DNA of 47,248 nucleotides from Giesbergeria sp. (GTDB lineage Bacteria; Pseudomonadota; Gammaproteobacteria; Burkholderiales; Burkholderiaceae_C). The stretch is taken from positions 1-47,248 of the forward strand of contig JAGNYI010000022.1 in assembly GCA_017985015.1 (NCBI GenBank), read 5' to 3'. Each line of letters opens with the position of its first letter. Position 1 is the stretch's first letter. Position numbers and translations under genes: made by a program. Below, piece after piece: positions 1 to 8,166 of the stretch. The notes under the pieces were generated by a model. The model searched no databases and was not told the origin of the DNA. It saw only the letters and a program-made list of their open reading frames with translations.

Positions 1-457
1 AGATGTCTTCGGGCCATGCAGGCTGGCCCATCTGGCGCGAAGCCAGTTGCGCTGCGCGGGCCAGCAAAGGCGGGTCGGTCAGCGAGCGCAGGGAAAAGCT
101 CAATGCGTCGCTGTCGGCGCCCGCGCCGAACGAGGCGCCCAAGTCGGCCCAGGCTTCGCCCAAGGCGTTCTCGTCGATGGCCGGGGCATCGCCCACAGCG
201 CGCACCCCCTTGGTGATCATGGTGGCCGCCGCGCTGGCCAGCCCGGCCTCGCGCGGCGGATCGCGCCGGCTGCCGGCGTCGAAATCAATCTGCACATCCA
301 CCATGGGCAGCGCCGGGCTTTGCACCAGCCAGACCTGCGCGCCGCTGGGCTCCGCCCAGTGCTCGATGGGCAGCAAGGCCCAGGCAGATTGTGAGTAAAA
401 AACCACTCCAGCGCTTATTACACAAGCGCGAGCAGCTACTTTTTTAATAGCGTTCAT
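1..457 (-). CDS. M16 family peptidase-like subunit lacking the zinc motif (partial, 3' end outside window)
   Basis: About 152 N-terminal residues are visible; the gene runs off the left edge. It starts MNAIKKVAARACVISAGVV, a signal peptide with an Ala-Trp-Ala end, followed by an M16 (pitrilysin/insulinase) N-terminal fold: a stretch reading PMVDVQIDFDAGSRRD and then EAGLASAAATMITKG. In active M16 enzymes the last segment carries HxxEH; here the aligned residues are SAAAT, so this chain should not bind zinc. It lies 27 bp downstream of a full M16 gene that does have HVLEH, which fits the common arrangement of an active and an inactive M16 subunit working together, probably in the periplasm. 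The signal peptide coincides with a dispersed 57-bp repeat (395-451). Family call is firm; substrate unknown. Confidence 0.85.
   Translation of the reverse strand, partial: MNAIKKVAARACVISAGVVFYSQSAWALLPIEHWAEPSGAQVWLVQSPALPMVDVQIDFDAGSRRDPPREAGLASAAATMITKGVRAVGDAPAIDENALGEAWADLGASFGAGADSDALSFSLRSLTDPPLLARAAQLASRQMGQPAWPEDI
395..451 (-). repeat. 57-bp two-stem dispersed repeat, copy 1 (inside signal peptide)
   Basis: Minus-strand copy of a 57-bp repeat seen seven times in this window. Shared blocks are GCTAT at position 1, TAGCT at about 14-18 and AAGCGCT at about 36-42. It aligns without gaps to the copy at 24012-24234 (with its insertion removed) at 42 of 57 positions by my count. Here it is translated as codons 3-21 of the partial M16 gene. 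Confidence 0.75.
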
Positions 458-484
458 AGAAACTGTCCTGAAGGAGCGGGTGGC

Positions 485-1912
485 TTAGTGGATGGCGCCG
501 CCGGCGTCAGCCGCCGGGCGCTTGCGCGTGCCGGCTGCCACCGGCTGGGGCAGCAGCGTGGCCACGGTCAGCTGGTCGTCGGCAAAATAACGCTGCGCCA
601 CGCTTTGCACCTCGCTGGGCTGCACGCCGCGCAACAGGGTCAGCAGCCGGTCTTCCGCGTCCAGCGGCAAGCCTTGCACCCAGTTGCTGCCCAGCTCGCT
701 CGCCTGGTTCTGCAGCGAATCGCGGTCGTACACACGGCTGGCGATCCACTGCGTTTTGACGCGGCTGAGTTCGGCCTGGCTCACGCCGTCCTTGGCGACG
801 CGCGCCACTTCTGCCCGCAGAGCCGCTTCCACCTGTGCCGCTGTCTTGCCCGTCGCCGGGACACCCGAAAGGAAGAACTGCGACGGCCCCCGGCCAAACA
901 CCGAGGCGCCGCTGCTGGCGGTATCGGCCACGCGGTTCGGCCCCTGCGCCAGGCCCCGCTCCAGGCGCGCGCCGTCGTAGCCCGAGAGCACGCCCGAGAG
1001 CAACAGCAGCGCCAGAGCGTCGCGGTCACTGGCAGTGGGTTCGGTGAGGGACTGGAGCGACGGCGCACGGTAGGCCAGCGCCACGTAGGCCTGGTCGGCT
1101 GGGGCTTTGACCTCGATGCGGCGCATGCCGATTTGCGGCGGCTCCGTGCGGGGCTTGCGCGTCGGCACGGCGCGCGCGGAAATAGCGCCATAGGTTTTCT
1201 GTGCCAGCGCCAGCACCTGTTGCGGGTCCACGTCGCCCGCCACGACGATGACGGCATTGCCCGGCACGTACCACTGGCGGTAGAAGGCGCGGGCGTCGTC
1301 CGGCGTCATCGCGTCGAGATCGCTCATCCAGCCGACGATGGGGCGGTGGTAGGGCGAAGCGATGAAGGCGGCCGCATTGAGTTGCTCGGACAGCAGCGCC
1401 CGCGGCTGGTCTTCGGTGCGCATGCGGCGCTCTTCCTTCACCACTTCCAGCTCGCGCTTGAATTCGTCGTCGGGCCACTGGTTGTGCGCAAAGCGGTCGG
1501 ATTCGAGGCGCATCACGTCCTCCAGCTTGTTCGCCGGAATCTGCTGGTAGTAGCCGGTGTAGTCGCGGCTGGTAAAGGCGTTTTCCTGCCCGCCCAAAGC
1601 CGCCACACGGCGCGAAAATTCGCCCGGAGCGAGCTTTTCGCTGCCTTTGAACATCATGTGTTCGAGCACATGGGCCACACCGCTCACGCCATCGATCTCG
1701 TCGATGGAGCCCACCCGCAGCCAGACCATGTGTACCGCCGTGGGCGCGCGCCGGTCGGGCTGCACGATGAGCTGCATGCCATTGGCCAGTGTGAATTGCG
1801 AGGGGGCCACTGCCTGCGCCACCACAGGGGCAGGCTCCGGGGTGGCCGCATGCGCGGGGAGGAAGCCAGCAGCGCAAAGCGCCAGGCCCAAAGCAGTGAT
1901 GATGCGTTTCAT
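485..1912 (-). CDS. M16 family zinc metallopeptidase, exported
   Basis: 475 residues. Start MKRIITALGLALCAAG gives a signal peptide ending at Ala-His-Ala near residue 22. The inverted zinc motif HVLEH is at residues 81-85, followed downstream by the acidic EVVKEERR segment that supplies the third ligand in M16 enzymes. A second, non-catalytic M16 half follows, as usual for about 450-residue bacterial family members. It is likely a periplasmic peptidase acting with the zinc-less M16 protein encoded 27 bp downstream. An open frame continues far upstream, but only antisense to ftsY, so the ATG with a signal peptide was chosen. Its start is 28 bp from that of the divergent ftsY. Family certain; substrate not predictable. 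Confidence 0.92.
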   Translation of the reverse strand: MKRIITALGLALCAAGFLPAHAATPEPAPVVAQAVAPSQFTLANGMQLIVQPDRRAPTAVHMVWLRVGSIDEIDGVSGVAHVLEHMMFKGSEKLAPGEFSRRVAALGGQENAFTSRDYTGYYQQIPANKLEDVMRLESDRFAHNQWPDDEFKRELEVVKEERRMRTEDQPRALLSEQLNAAAFIASPYHRPIVGWMSDLDAMTPDDARAFYRQWYVPGNAVIVVAGDVDPQQVLALAQKTYGAISARAVPTRKPRTEPPQIGMRRIEVKAPADQAYVALAYRAPSLQSLTEPTASDRDALALLLLSGVLSGYDGARLERGLAQGPNRVADTASSGASVFGRGPSQFFLSGVPATGKTAAQVEAALRAEVARVAKDGVSQAELSRVKTQWIASRVYDRDSLQNQASELGSNWVQGLPLDAEDRLLTLLRGVQPSEVQSVAQRYFADDQLTVATLLPQPVAAGTRKRPAADAGGAIH

Positions 1913-1940
1913 AGAATGACTGATTCTAAGAAGCGGCCAA

Positions 1941-3554
1941 ATGTTCAGTTTTTTCAAGAAAAAGCCGGCGTCGGCGGCGCCTGCACCCAAAGATGCCCCC
2001 CCAGACCGCCTGCGGGGCGCCGATTCCACTGGGGCGGCCGAGACCGGGAGCACGGCAGGCAGCGCTATGGCCTCGGCGACTGCGCCGATAGCGCCGACGG
2101 CCCCTCCAGCCATTTCACGCACCGACGTTCCGCCCATCGCTCCTGCTTGTGAGGCGGTGGCGCCTGTCGCCACCGTCGTTTCGCCGCCGGCGGCCGAGCG
2201 GACCAGGACACCCGAACCCGGGCCTGCACCTGCACCTGCACCTGCACCTGCACCTGCACCTGCACCTGCGCCTGCGCCTGCGCCGTCTGCAACGGAGCCT
2301 CCGCCAGTGCTGCACGCCACGCTCGCAGCAGGCCAGATCGCAGAACCCACCCCAGAGGCGCCTGCGACGGGCGCCCGTGCCTGGCTGCGCAATCCATTTG
2401 CGCGCCATGCGCCCGCGTCCGTGCCCTCGCAAGCGCCTGTACCGGCGCCCGAGCCGGCGCCCGCGCCGGAATCTGCGTCTGTGTCATCGGCAGCACCGGG
2501 CAGCCATGCGCCTGCGGTGACTCCGCCCTTGCCAGTCCGTCCCATGGCGGCAGCCATCAAGCCAGCGGCCATCGATGAACGTTCCAGCGCACAGGGGCCG
2601 GCTGCCGATGCGCCAGAAGTGCTTGCACCTGCTCGCAAGAACTGGATGGAACGCCTGCGCGGCGGCCTGCGCAAGACCAGCACCAGCATTGCCACCGTGT
2701 TCACCGGCACGCGCATCGACGACGCGCTGTACGAGGAACTCGAAGAAGCCCTGTTGATGGCGGACACCGGCGTCAAGGCCACACAGCATTTGCTGGCGGA
2801 TCTCAAGCGCCGAGTAAAAGACACCCGCACCACCGACCCGGCCGCGGTCAAGGGGCTGCTGGCCGATGCGCTGACCGATCTGCTGCGGCCGCTCGAAAAG
2901 GCGCTGGTGATCGGCGAATTCACGCCCACGGTCATCATGGTGGCCGGCGTCAACGGCGCGGGCAAGACCACCTCGATTGGCAAACTCACCCGCCACCTCG
3001 CGCAAGCCGGCGCCAGCGTGCTGCTGGCCGCGGCCGACACCTTTCGCGCCGCAGCGCGCGAGCAGCTGGGCGTCTGGGCCGACCGCAACACCGTGGAAAT
3101 TGTCAGCCAGGAGGGCGGTGACCCCGCTGCGGTGAGCTTTGACGCCGTTATGGCCGGACGGGCGCGCGGCAAGGACGTGGTGCTGGTCGACACCGCCGGC
3201 CGTCTCCACACCCAACTGCACCTGATGGAAGAGCTGCGCAAGATCAAGCGCACCATCGCCAAGGCAGGCAACACGCCCGGCGCCGCCGGCATCGGCCAGC
3301 CGCCGCACGAAATCCTGCTGGTGATTGACGGCAACACGGGCCAGAACGCCCTGACCCAGGTGCGCGCCTTTGACGACGCGCTGCAGCTCACTGGCCTCAT
3401 CGTGACCAAGCTCGACGGCACCGCCAAGGGCGGCGTGCTGGCCGCCATTGCCCAGGAGCGCCCGCTGCCGGTGTACTTCATCGGGGTGGGCGAAAAACTC
3501 GAAGACCTGGAGACCTTCAGCGCGCGCGAGTTTGCGTTGGCGCTCCTCACCTGA
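1941..3554 (+). CDS. ftsY: Signal recognition particle receptor FtsY
   Basis: 537 residues. GTPase receptor that docks SRP-ribosome complexes at the inner membrane for co-translational insertion. The C-terminal NG domain (about 235-537) has the P-loop GVNGAGKT at about 336-343, DTAGRLH at about 417 and TKLDG at about 489, all diagnostic of SRP GTPases. The N-terminal third is a low-complexity Pro/Ala/Glu A-domain beginning MFSFFKKKP; it includes a perfect Pro-Ala run encoded by ten hexamers (2223-2282). The gene is divergent from the M16 peptidase with only 28 bp between start codons, so its promoter must sit inside the neighbour or the pair must share a very compact control region. The ribosome-binding site is weak (AAGAAG). 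Confidence 0.97.
   Translation: MFSFFKKKPASAAPAPKDAPPDRLRGADSTGAAETGSTAGSAMASATAPIAPTAPPAISRTDVPPIAPACEAVAPVATVVSPPAAERTRTPEPGPAPAPAPAPAPAPAPAPAPAPSATEPPPVLHATLAAGQIAEPTPEAPATGARAWLRNPFARHAPASVPSQAPVPAPEPAPAPESASVSSAAPGSHAPAVTPPLPVRPMAAAIKPAAIDERSSAQGPAADAPEVLAPARKNWMERLRGGLRKTSTSIATVFTGTRIDDALYEELEEALLMADTGVKATQHLLADLKRRVKDTRTTDPAAVKGLLADALTDLLRPLEKALVIGEFTPTVIMVAGVNGAGKTTSIGKLTRHLAQAGASVLLAAADTFRAAAREQLGVWADRNTVEIVSQEGGDPAAVSFDAVMAGRARGKDVVLVDTAGRLHTQLHLMEELRKIKRTIAKAGNTPGAAGIGQPPHEILLVIDGNTGQNALTQVRAFDDALQLTGLIVTKLDGTAKGGVLAAIAQERPLPVYFIGVGEKLEDLETFSAREFALALLT
2223..2282 (+). repeat. In-frame hexanucleotide microsatellite in ftsY
   Basis: Seven CCTGCA units followed by three CCTGCG units, 60 bp without interruption, each unit encoding Pro-Ala. 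Unit-number changes would alter linker length by two residues without shifting the frame. Confidence 0.95.
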
Positions 3555-3638
3555 AACCGGTGCGCGCTTGCGGCGGCGGCGCGACGTTGTCAGACGGACG
3601 CCGTTTACGCTCCGCAAGGGATGCGGGCATGATGCGCC

Positions 3639-6284
3639 ATGCTCTTCGACCTGGCCGAAGCGACCGCTCTGCTGCTGGCGCTGTGCTTTTTGCACGGCGC
3701 CAACATACGCGCATGGAAAAAATGGCCCTGGCTCGGACAGATCCTTTCGGGCTTGCTGTTCGGCGGCGTTTGCGTGCTTGGCATGCTCAACCCGATAGCG
3801 CTGGCACCTGGGGTCTTCTTCGATGCGCGCTCCGTGATCTTGAGCATGGCCGGTTTGTTTGGCGGCCCGGTGGTGGCTGCCCTGTCGACACTGATCGCTG
3901 TTGCCTGGCGCCTTTCAGCCGGGGGCGTGGGGGCGCCTGTGGGCGTCATGGTCATCGCGCTCTCGACCGTGCTGGGCCTCGGGTATCGGATGGCCCGTGC
4001 GCGGGGTTGGGTGGATGTGCGGCTCTGGAACCTCGTGGCCTTTGGCCTGGTACTGCACCTCGGGGTGCTGGGGCTCCTTCAGTGGCTTCCATCCGACATG
4101 CTCCAGCGCATCAACACCACGCTGGCCTTGCCTATGCTGCTGGTTTTTACCCCCGCTACGGCCCTGCTGGGCGGCCTTTTGCGCGATGTGGAGAACCGCC
4201 AGGCCACCGAGCAGGCCTTGGCAGAAAGCGTCGCCCGCCTGCGCGCCATTGCGGCAGCCTTGCCCGACGTGCTGCTGGTTCTCGATGCCCAAGGCCGCTA
4301 CATCGACGTACTGTCTTCCAACGATGCCCCCCTGCTGGCACCAGCCTCCCAGTTGCTGGGCAAGCGGATGCACGATTTGCTGCCTGCAGCGCAAGCCGAC
4401 CCGTTCCTTGCACTGATCCGCAAAACCCTGCACAGCGGCCAGACGGAGAGCTTTGTCTACCAGTTGCAGACCCTGTCGGGCCTGCGCCATTTCGAGGGAC
4501 GCGCCCGCCCGCTGGGCACGGTGGTCAACGGGCAGGCCACAGTAGTTTTTCTGGCCCGCGACATCACCGAGCGCCTGGAAGCCGAGAGCGCACTGCGCGA
4601 ATCCGAACTGCGCTTTCGCTCGCTGCTGCGTGATATTCCGTCCATTTCGGTGCAGGGTTACCAGGAGGACGGCTCCACCACCTACTGGAACAAGGCATCC
4701 GAAGTGCTTTACGGCTACAGCGAGCAGGAAGCCCTGGGAAAAAACCTGCTGGAGCTGATCATCCCGTCGGAGATGCAGCAGCCAGTGCGAGGGAACATGC
4801 TGGCGATGTTCAGACATGGCACCCCCATCCCGCCAGGCGAACTGCGCCTGCGAAACAAGGATGGCGCGCCGGTAGACGTGTTCTCCAGCCACACCCGCAT
4901 TGAAGTGCCCGGCCAAGCACCGGAGCTGTTCTGCATCGATATCGACATCTCGGGCCGCAAGGCGGCCGAAGAAGAGGCGCGCTACCTGGCCTTTTACGAC
5001 GCCCTGACCCGCCTGCCCAACCGGCGCCTGCTGGTGGACCGCTTGGAGCAGGTCATGACCAGCAGCGCGCGCTCGGGCCTGAACGCCGCTGTGCTGTTCC
5101 TGGATCTGGACGACTTCAAGACCCTGAACGACAGCCGAGGCCATGAAGTAGGCGATCTGCTGTTGATCGAAGTGGCGGGGCGACTGCGCGACGCCGTGCG
5201 CGAACAGGACACTGTGGCCCGGCTGGGTGGCGACGAATTCGTGGTGGTGCTGCAAAACCTTGGCACCGATGCCGCCGACGCCGCCTCGCAGGTACGCACG
5301 GTGTGCGAACAGGTGCTGACGAGTCTGCGCCAGCCCTACCTGCTGCAGGGCCATGAACACCACATGACCGCCAGCATCGGCGCCACCTTGCTGCGCCTGC
5401 CGCACGCCACGGTCGATGAAGTGCTCAAGCGGGCCGACCTGGCCATGTACCGCGCCAAAGACGCGGGCCGCAATACCTTGCGCTTCTTCGATCCCGATAT
5501 GCAGGAGGCCGTCAACCAGCGCGCCATGCTGGAGACCCAAATGCACACGGGCCTGCGCCTTGCGCAGTTTTTGCTGCTGTATCAGTGCCAGGTGGACGAC
5601 CGTGGCCAAGTGACTGGCGCCGAAGTGCTTCTGCGCTGGCAGCACCCCGAGAAGGGCATGGTCTCCCCGGCCCTGTTCATCCCCCTCGCGGAGCAAACCG
5701 GGCTCATTCTGCCGCTGGGCCATTGGGTGCTGGAAACCGCACTGCGCCAGCAGGCACGCTGGCGCGATGACGCGCGCTTCGCCCATCTGAACTTGGCCAT
5801 CAACGTCAGTGCACGCCAATTTCGCCAAGAAGACTTTGTTCCGCAGCTCTTGCAGTTGCTGGCACAGACGGGGGCCAACCCGGCACGCATCAAGCTGGAG
5901 CTGACCGAAAGCCTGCTGCTGGAAAACGTGGACAGCGTGATCGCCACCATGCTGGCCTTGAAACAACACGGCCTGGGCTTCTCGCTGGACGACTTTGGCA
6001 CCGGCTATTCATCGCTGAGCTACCTCAAGCGCTTGCCGCTGGACCAGATCAAGATCGACCAGGGCTTTGTGCGAGACGTGCTGAACGACCCCAAGGACGC
6101 GGCCATTGCACACACCATCATTGTGCTGGCCGATCTGCTGGGCCTGGCCGTCATCGCCGAAGGCGTGGAAACCATCGAGCACCACCGCTTTTTGCAGGAG
6201 CAGGGCTGCCCCGCCTTTCAAGGCTATCTGTTTGGCCGCCCGGAACCGCTGGAGGCCTTCGAGCAGCGGGTGCTGAAGGGCTAA
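3639..6284 (+). CDS. Membrane-bound GGDEF/EAL cyclic-di-GMP enzyme with 5TM-LYT sensor and PAS domains
   Basis: 881 residues. The N-terminus (about 1-190) has five to six hydrophobic helices with the segment GVFFDARSVILSMAGLFGG, typical of 5TM-5TMR_LYT sensors. Two PAS-type segments follow (about 200-310 and 325-440). The diguanylate cyclase domain has an intact GGDEF at 530-534 and an RxxD inhibitory site (REQD) exactly five residues before it. The phosphodiesterase domain has EVLLRW in place of EALLRW near 662 but keeps DDFGTGYSSL and KIDQGFV, so activity is plausible. It probably makes and/or breaks cyclic-di-GMP in response to a membrane or cytosolic signal. It stands alone, with cutA convergent downstream. 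Start ATG has AAGG about 20 nt upstream. Confidence 0.92.
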   Translation: MLFDLAEATALLLALCFLHGANIRAWKKWPWLGQILSGLLFGGVCVLGMLNPIALAPGVFFDARSVILSMAGLFGGPVVAALSTLIAVAWRLSAGGVGAPVGVMVIALSTVLGLGYRMARARGWVDVRLWNLVAFGLVLHLGVLGLLQWLPSDMLQRINTTLALPMLLVFTPATALLGGLLRDVENRQATEQALAESVARLRAIAAALPDVLLVLDAQGRYIDVLSSNDAPLLAPASQLLGKRMHDLLPAAQADPFLALIRKTLHSGQTESFVYQLQTLSGLRHFEGRARPLGTVVNGQATVVFLARDITERLEAESALRESELRFRSLLRDIPSISVQGYQEDGSTTYWNKASEVLYGYSEQEALGKNLLELIIPSEMQQPVRGNMLAMFRHGTPIPPGELRLRNKDGAPVDVFSSHTRIEVPGQAPELFCIDIDISGRKAAEEEARYLAFYDALTRLPNRRLLVDRLEQVMTSSARSGLNAAVLFLDLDDFKTLNDSRGHEVGDLLLIEVAGRLRDAVREQDTVARLGGDEFVVVLQNLGTDAADAASQVRTVCEQVLTSLRQPYLLQGHEHHMTASIGATLLRLPHATVDEVLKRADLAMYRAKDAGRNTLRFFDPDMQEAVNQRAMLETQMHTGLRLAQFLLLYQCQVDDRGQVTGAEVLLRWQHPEKGMVSPALFIPLAEQTGLILPLGHWVLETALRQQARWRDDARFAHLNLAINVSARQFRQEDFVPQLLQLLAQTGANPARIKLELTESLLLENVDSVIATMLALKQHGLGFSLDDFGTGYSSLSYLKRLPLDQIKIDQGFVRDVLNDPKDAAIAHTIIVLADLLGLAVIAEGVETIEHHRFLQEQGCPAFQGYLFGRPEPLEAFEQRVLKG

Positions 6285-6342
6285 AAACCAGGCCGAAGTT
6301 CTGCCGCGATTTGTTGCTATTGCAGCAAAAACTGCCGGGCTC

Positions 6343-6681
6343 TCAAGCTTGCGCCACCGCCTCCTGGCGCACCCAGTCGGCGTACTCCTTGGTCGCCCGC
6401 AGCGGCTGCACCACCAGCTCGGGCAAGTCGTACGGGTGCAAAGTGCGCAGCAAGCCGAGCAGCGCAGACACTGCTGCAGGCAAGGTCTTGAACACCAGCC
6501 GGTGCTCGCCCTCTTCCTGCAACGCGCCGTCCCAGCGGTAGTGCGAGACCACCGCCTCCACCTGCGCGCACGCGGCCAGGCGCTGTTCCAGTACCGCCTG
6601 CGCCAATCGCCGAGCGTCTTCGGCGCTGGCAACGGTGGTGGTCACGGCAATCAACTCGGCGCTGGCATCGATTTGGTTCAT
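6343..6681 (-). CDS. cutA: Divalent-cation tolerance protein CutA
   Basis: 112 residues, the usual length of the trimeric ferredoxin-like CutA1 family. Recognisable segments are AVTTTVASAEDARRLA at the start, LAACAQVEAVVSHYRWDG in the middle and the C-terminal PLRATKEYADWVRQE. A role in copper tolerance is the historical name for the family; the biochemical function is still unclear. Monocistronic, convergent with the GGDEF/EAL gene. Its upstream region holds a 57-bp repeat and the rpoH control region. Confidence 0.95.
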   Translation of the reverse strand: MNQIDASAELIAVTTTVASAEDARRLAQAVLEQRLAACAQVEAVVSHYRWDGALQEEGEHRLVFKTLPAAVSALLGLLRTLHPYDLPELVVQPLRATKEYADWVRQEAVAQA

Positions 6682-6741
6682 TCCAGGCTCCTTGCGCAGG
6701 CCGCGGCTGGCACCGCGAGGCCATTGATTCGGGTCAACAAT

Positions 6742-6798
6742 ACTATTGTATTTATAGCTACTAGCCCAATACCATCAAGCGATAGCCCGTACTTTTAA
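6742..6798 (+). repeat. 57-bp dispersed repeat, copy 2 (cutA-rpoH intergenic)
   Basis: Diverged copy lying between the starts of cutA and rpoH. It keeps TATAGCT and AAGCG in register with the other copies, over 57 positions without gaps, but has lost much of the second stem. Confidence 0.5.
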
Positions 6799-6849
6799 CA
6801 AAATCATGACTGTCGGCTTGGTCCCACACCAACTCGGGGAACTTGCTGC

Positions 6850-6876
6850 TTAGCAGTCTCTCCAAGAGAGTGCTAA
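6850..6876. promoter_or_regulatory. CIRCE operator (HrcA site) upstream of rpoH
   Basis: Left arm TTAGCAGTC (6850-6858), exactly nine bases, right arm GAGTGCTAA (6868-6876). The known CIRCE consensus is TTAGCACTC-N9-GAGTGCTAA, so 17 of 18 arm positions match with the exact spacing. CIRCE is bound by the heat-shock repressor HrcA. The site ends 30 bp before the chosen rpoH start, placing sigma-32 synthesis under likely HrcA repression. Confidence 0.9.
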
Positions 6877-6879
6877 TAT
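6850..6879 (+). promoter_or_regulatory. Candidate rpoH promoter overlapping CIRCE
   Basis: A -10-like TAATAT (6874-6879) lies 18 nt after a -35-like TTAGCA (6850-6855, 4 of 6 matches to consensus). Transcription would start near 6886, leaving a short leader with AAAGGAA before the ATG at 6907. Both hexamers fall within or against the CIRCE element, so bound HrcA would block polymerase. Inferred by eye only. Confidence 0.45.
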
Positions 6880-6906
6880 TTACCCATGGACGAAAGGAAT
6901 TTTGGA

Positions 6907-7842
6907 ATGAAACTCCCCTCTGGATCCGCAACAACCGCGCTGGCCCCGGCCAACCCGTGGGCGCTGGTACCGCCACTGGGGAATCTGGACGCCTACATTT
7001 CCGCCGCCAACCGTCTGCCGTTGCTGACGCTCGAAGAGGAGCAGGCCGCTGCGCGCAGCCTGCGCGAGAACAACGACCTGGACGCCGCGGGTCGGTTGGT
7101 GTTGTCACATCTGCGTCTGGTGGTGTCGATCTCGCGCCAGTACCTGGGCTATGGCCTGCCGCACGGCGACCTGATCCAGGAAGGCAACGTGGGGCTGATG
7201 AAAGCCGTCAAGCGCTTCGACCCTGATCAGGGCGTGCGCTTGGTGAGCTACGCCATGCACTGGATCAAAGCCGAAATTCACGAGTACATCCTGAAGAACT
7301 GGCGCATGGTCAAGGTGGCGACCACCAAGGCGCAGCGCAAGTTGTTCTTCAATTTGCGCTCGATGAAGCAAGGTTTCAAGGCCGACGCACAAGACGCCGA
7401 CACGCACCGCAATACCTTGTCGGAGCGCGAGATCGACCAGATGGCGTCGCAGCTGAACGTGAAACGCGAAGAGGTGATGGAGATGGAAACCCGCATGTCG
7501 GGCGGCGACGTGCTGCTCGACCCGGCGCCATCGGACGATGGCGAGCAGGCTTTCGGTCCCATCGCCTACCTGGCGGACGCCGCGCACGAGCCCACCGCCA
7601 TGATCGAATCGCGCCAGCGCGACGCCCTGGCAAGCGATGGCATTGCCACTGCGCTTATCGGTCTGGACGACCGCAGCCGGCGCATCGTAGAAGAGCGCTG
7701 GCTGAACGTGAACGACGACGGCTCAGGCGGCATGACGCTGCACGAACTGGCGGCCGAATACGGCGTCAGCGCCGAGCGCATTCGCCAGATTGAAGTCGCG
7801 GCGATGAAGAAAATGAAGAAAAGCCTGGCCGAGTACGCCTGA
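6907..7842 (+). CDS. rpoH: RNA polymerase sigma-32 factor RpoH
   Basis: 311 residues from this start. Heat-shock sigma factor that directs polymerase to chaperone and protease promoters. Region 2 includes GDLIQEGNVGLMKAVKRFD and the aromatic/Trp stretch AMHWIKAEIHEYI. The RpoH box is present as QRKLFFNLRSMKQGF, which separates RpoH from other group 2-3 sigmas. Region 4 ends with a helix-turn-helix around LAAEYGVSAERIRQIE. An in-frame ATG at 6886 exists, but the one at 6907 has AAAGGAA (6893-6899) at good spacing, and the predicted transcript begins at about 6886. A strong terminator follows. Confidence 0.96.
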   Translation: MKLPSGSATTALAPANPWALVPPLGNLDAYISAANRLPLLTLEEEQAAARSLRENNDLDAAGRLVLSHLRLVVSISRQYLGYGLPHGDLIQEGNVGLMKAVKRFDPDQGVRLVSYAMHWIKAEIHEYILKNWRMVKVATTKAQRKLFFNLRSMKQGFKADAQDADTHRNTLSEREIDQMASQLNVKREEVMEMETRMSGGDVLLDPAPSDDGEQAFGPIAYLADAAHEPTAMIESRQRDALASDGIATALIGLDDRSRRIVEERWLNVNDDGSGGMTLHELAAEYGVSAERIRQIEVAAMKKMKKSLAEYA

Positions 7843-7862
7843 GCCCATTCGACTTGGGTCAG

Positions 7863-7897
7863 AAGGCGCGCAACCCTCACCGGTTGCGCGCCTTTTT
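7863..7897 (+). terminator. Rho-independent terminator of rpoH
   Basis: Perfect 13-bp stem (7863-7875 with 7882-7894), loop CTCACC, then a run of five T. It begins 21 bp after the rpoH stop. Confidence 0.92.
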
Positions 7898-7909
7898 GAT
7901 GCAGTGGGA

Positions 7910-8141
7910 GCTATTGATGTCTGCATGTTTTTCGCGCCACGCTCGCCTCTGGCACGGGAGCACTGCTCGCGGCCGTACGGCCCCTGACCCGCTCTGCGGA
8001 CACCAGCACCAACACCGCGCTGGGCTGGCCAGGCCAGGCCGCACGCTCCAACAAGCTGCTCCAGCAAGGCTGGCAAGCCGCCGGCGGATGCGCAGTTGCT
8101 CGGCAACGTGATTCGCACGCGCCACATCACCGCCCAGTAGC
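7910..8141 (+). pseudogene. Possible decayed coding remnant between rpoH and the Lrp-type gene
   Basis: This stretch has no convincing intact gene. One plus-strand frame reads plausibly across about 7935-8090 (including TRSADTSTNTALGWPGQAAR and SNKLLQQGWQAAG), and a second frame then reads PPADAQLLGNVIRTRHITAQ to a stop at 8141. That pattern would fit a small gene broken by a frameshift, but I recognise no family and find no start with a ribosome-binding site. It may simply be GC-rich non-coding sequence. Confidence 0.25.
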
Positions 8142-8166
8142 CGCTCGCCGCAGCGCCCCGCAGTAT

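Noticed and set aside
1913-1927. Palindrome AGAAT-GACTG-ATTCT between the M16 and ftsY starts considered as an operator
   Set aside because: Five-bp arms in a 28-bp gap are easily expected by chance and no regulator is linked.
2223-2282. Tandem repeat considered as CRISPR or origin iterons
   Set aside because: Six-base unit with no spacers, in frame in ftsY.
1913-3550. Long minus-strand open frame continuing upstream of the M16 peptidase, antisense to ftsY
   Set aside because: It would add more than 500 low-complexity residues before a perfect signal peptide; ftsY motifs on the other strand are unambiguous.
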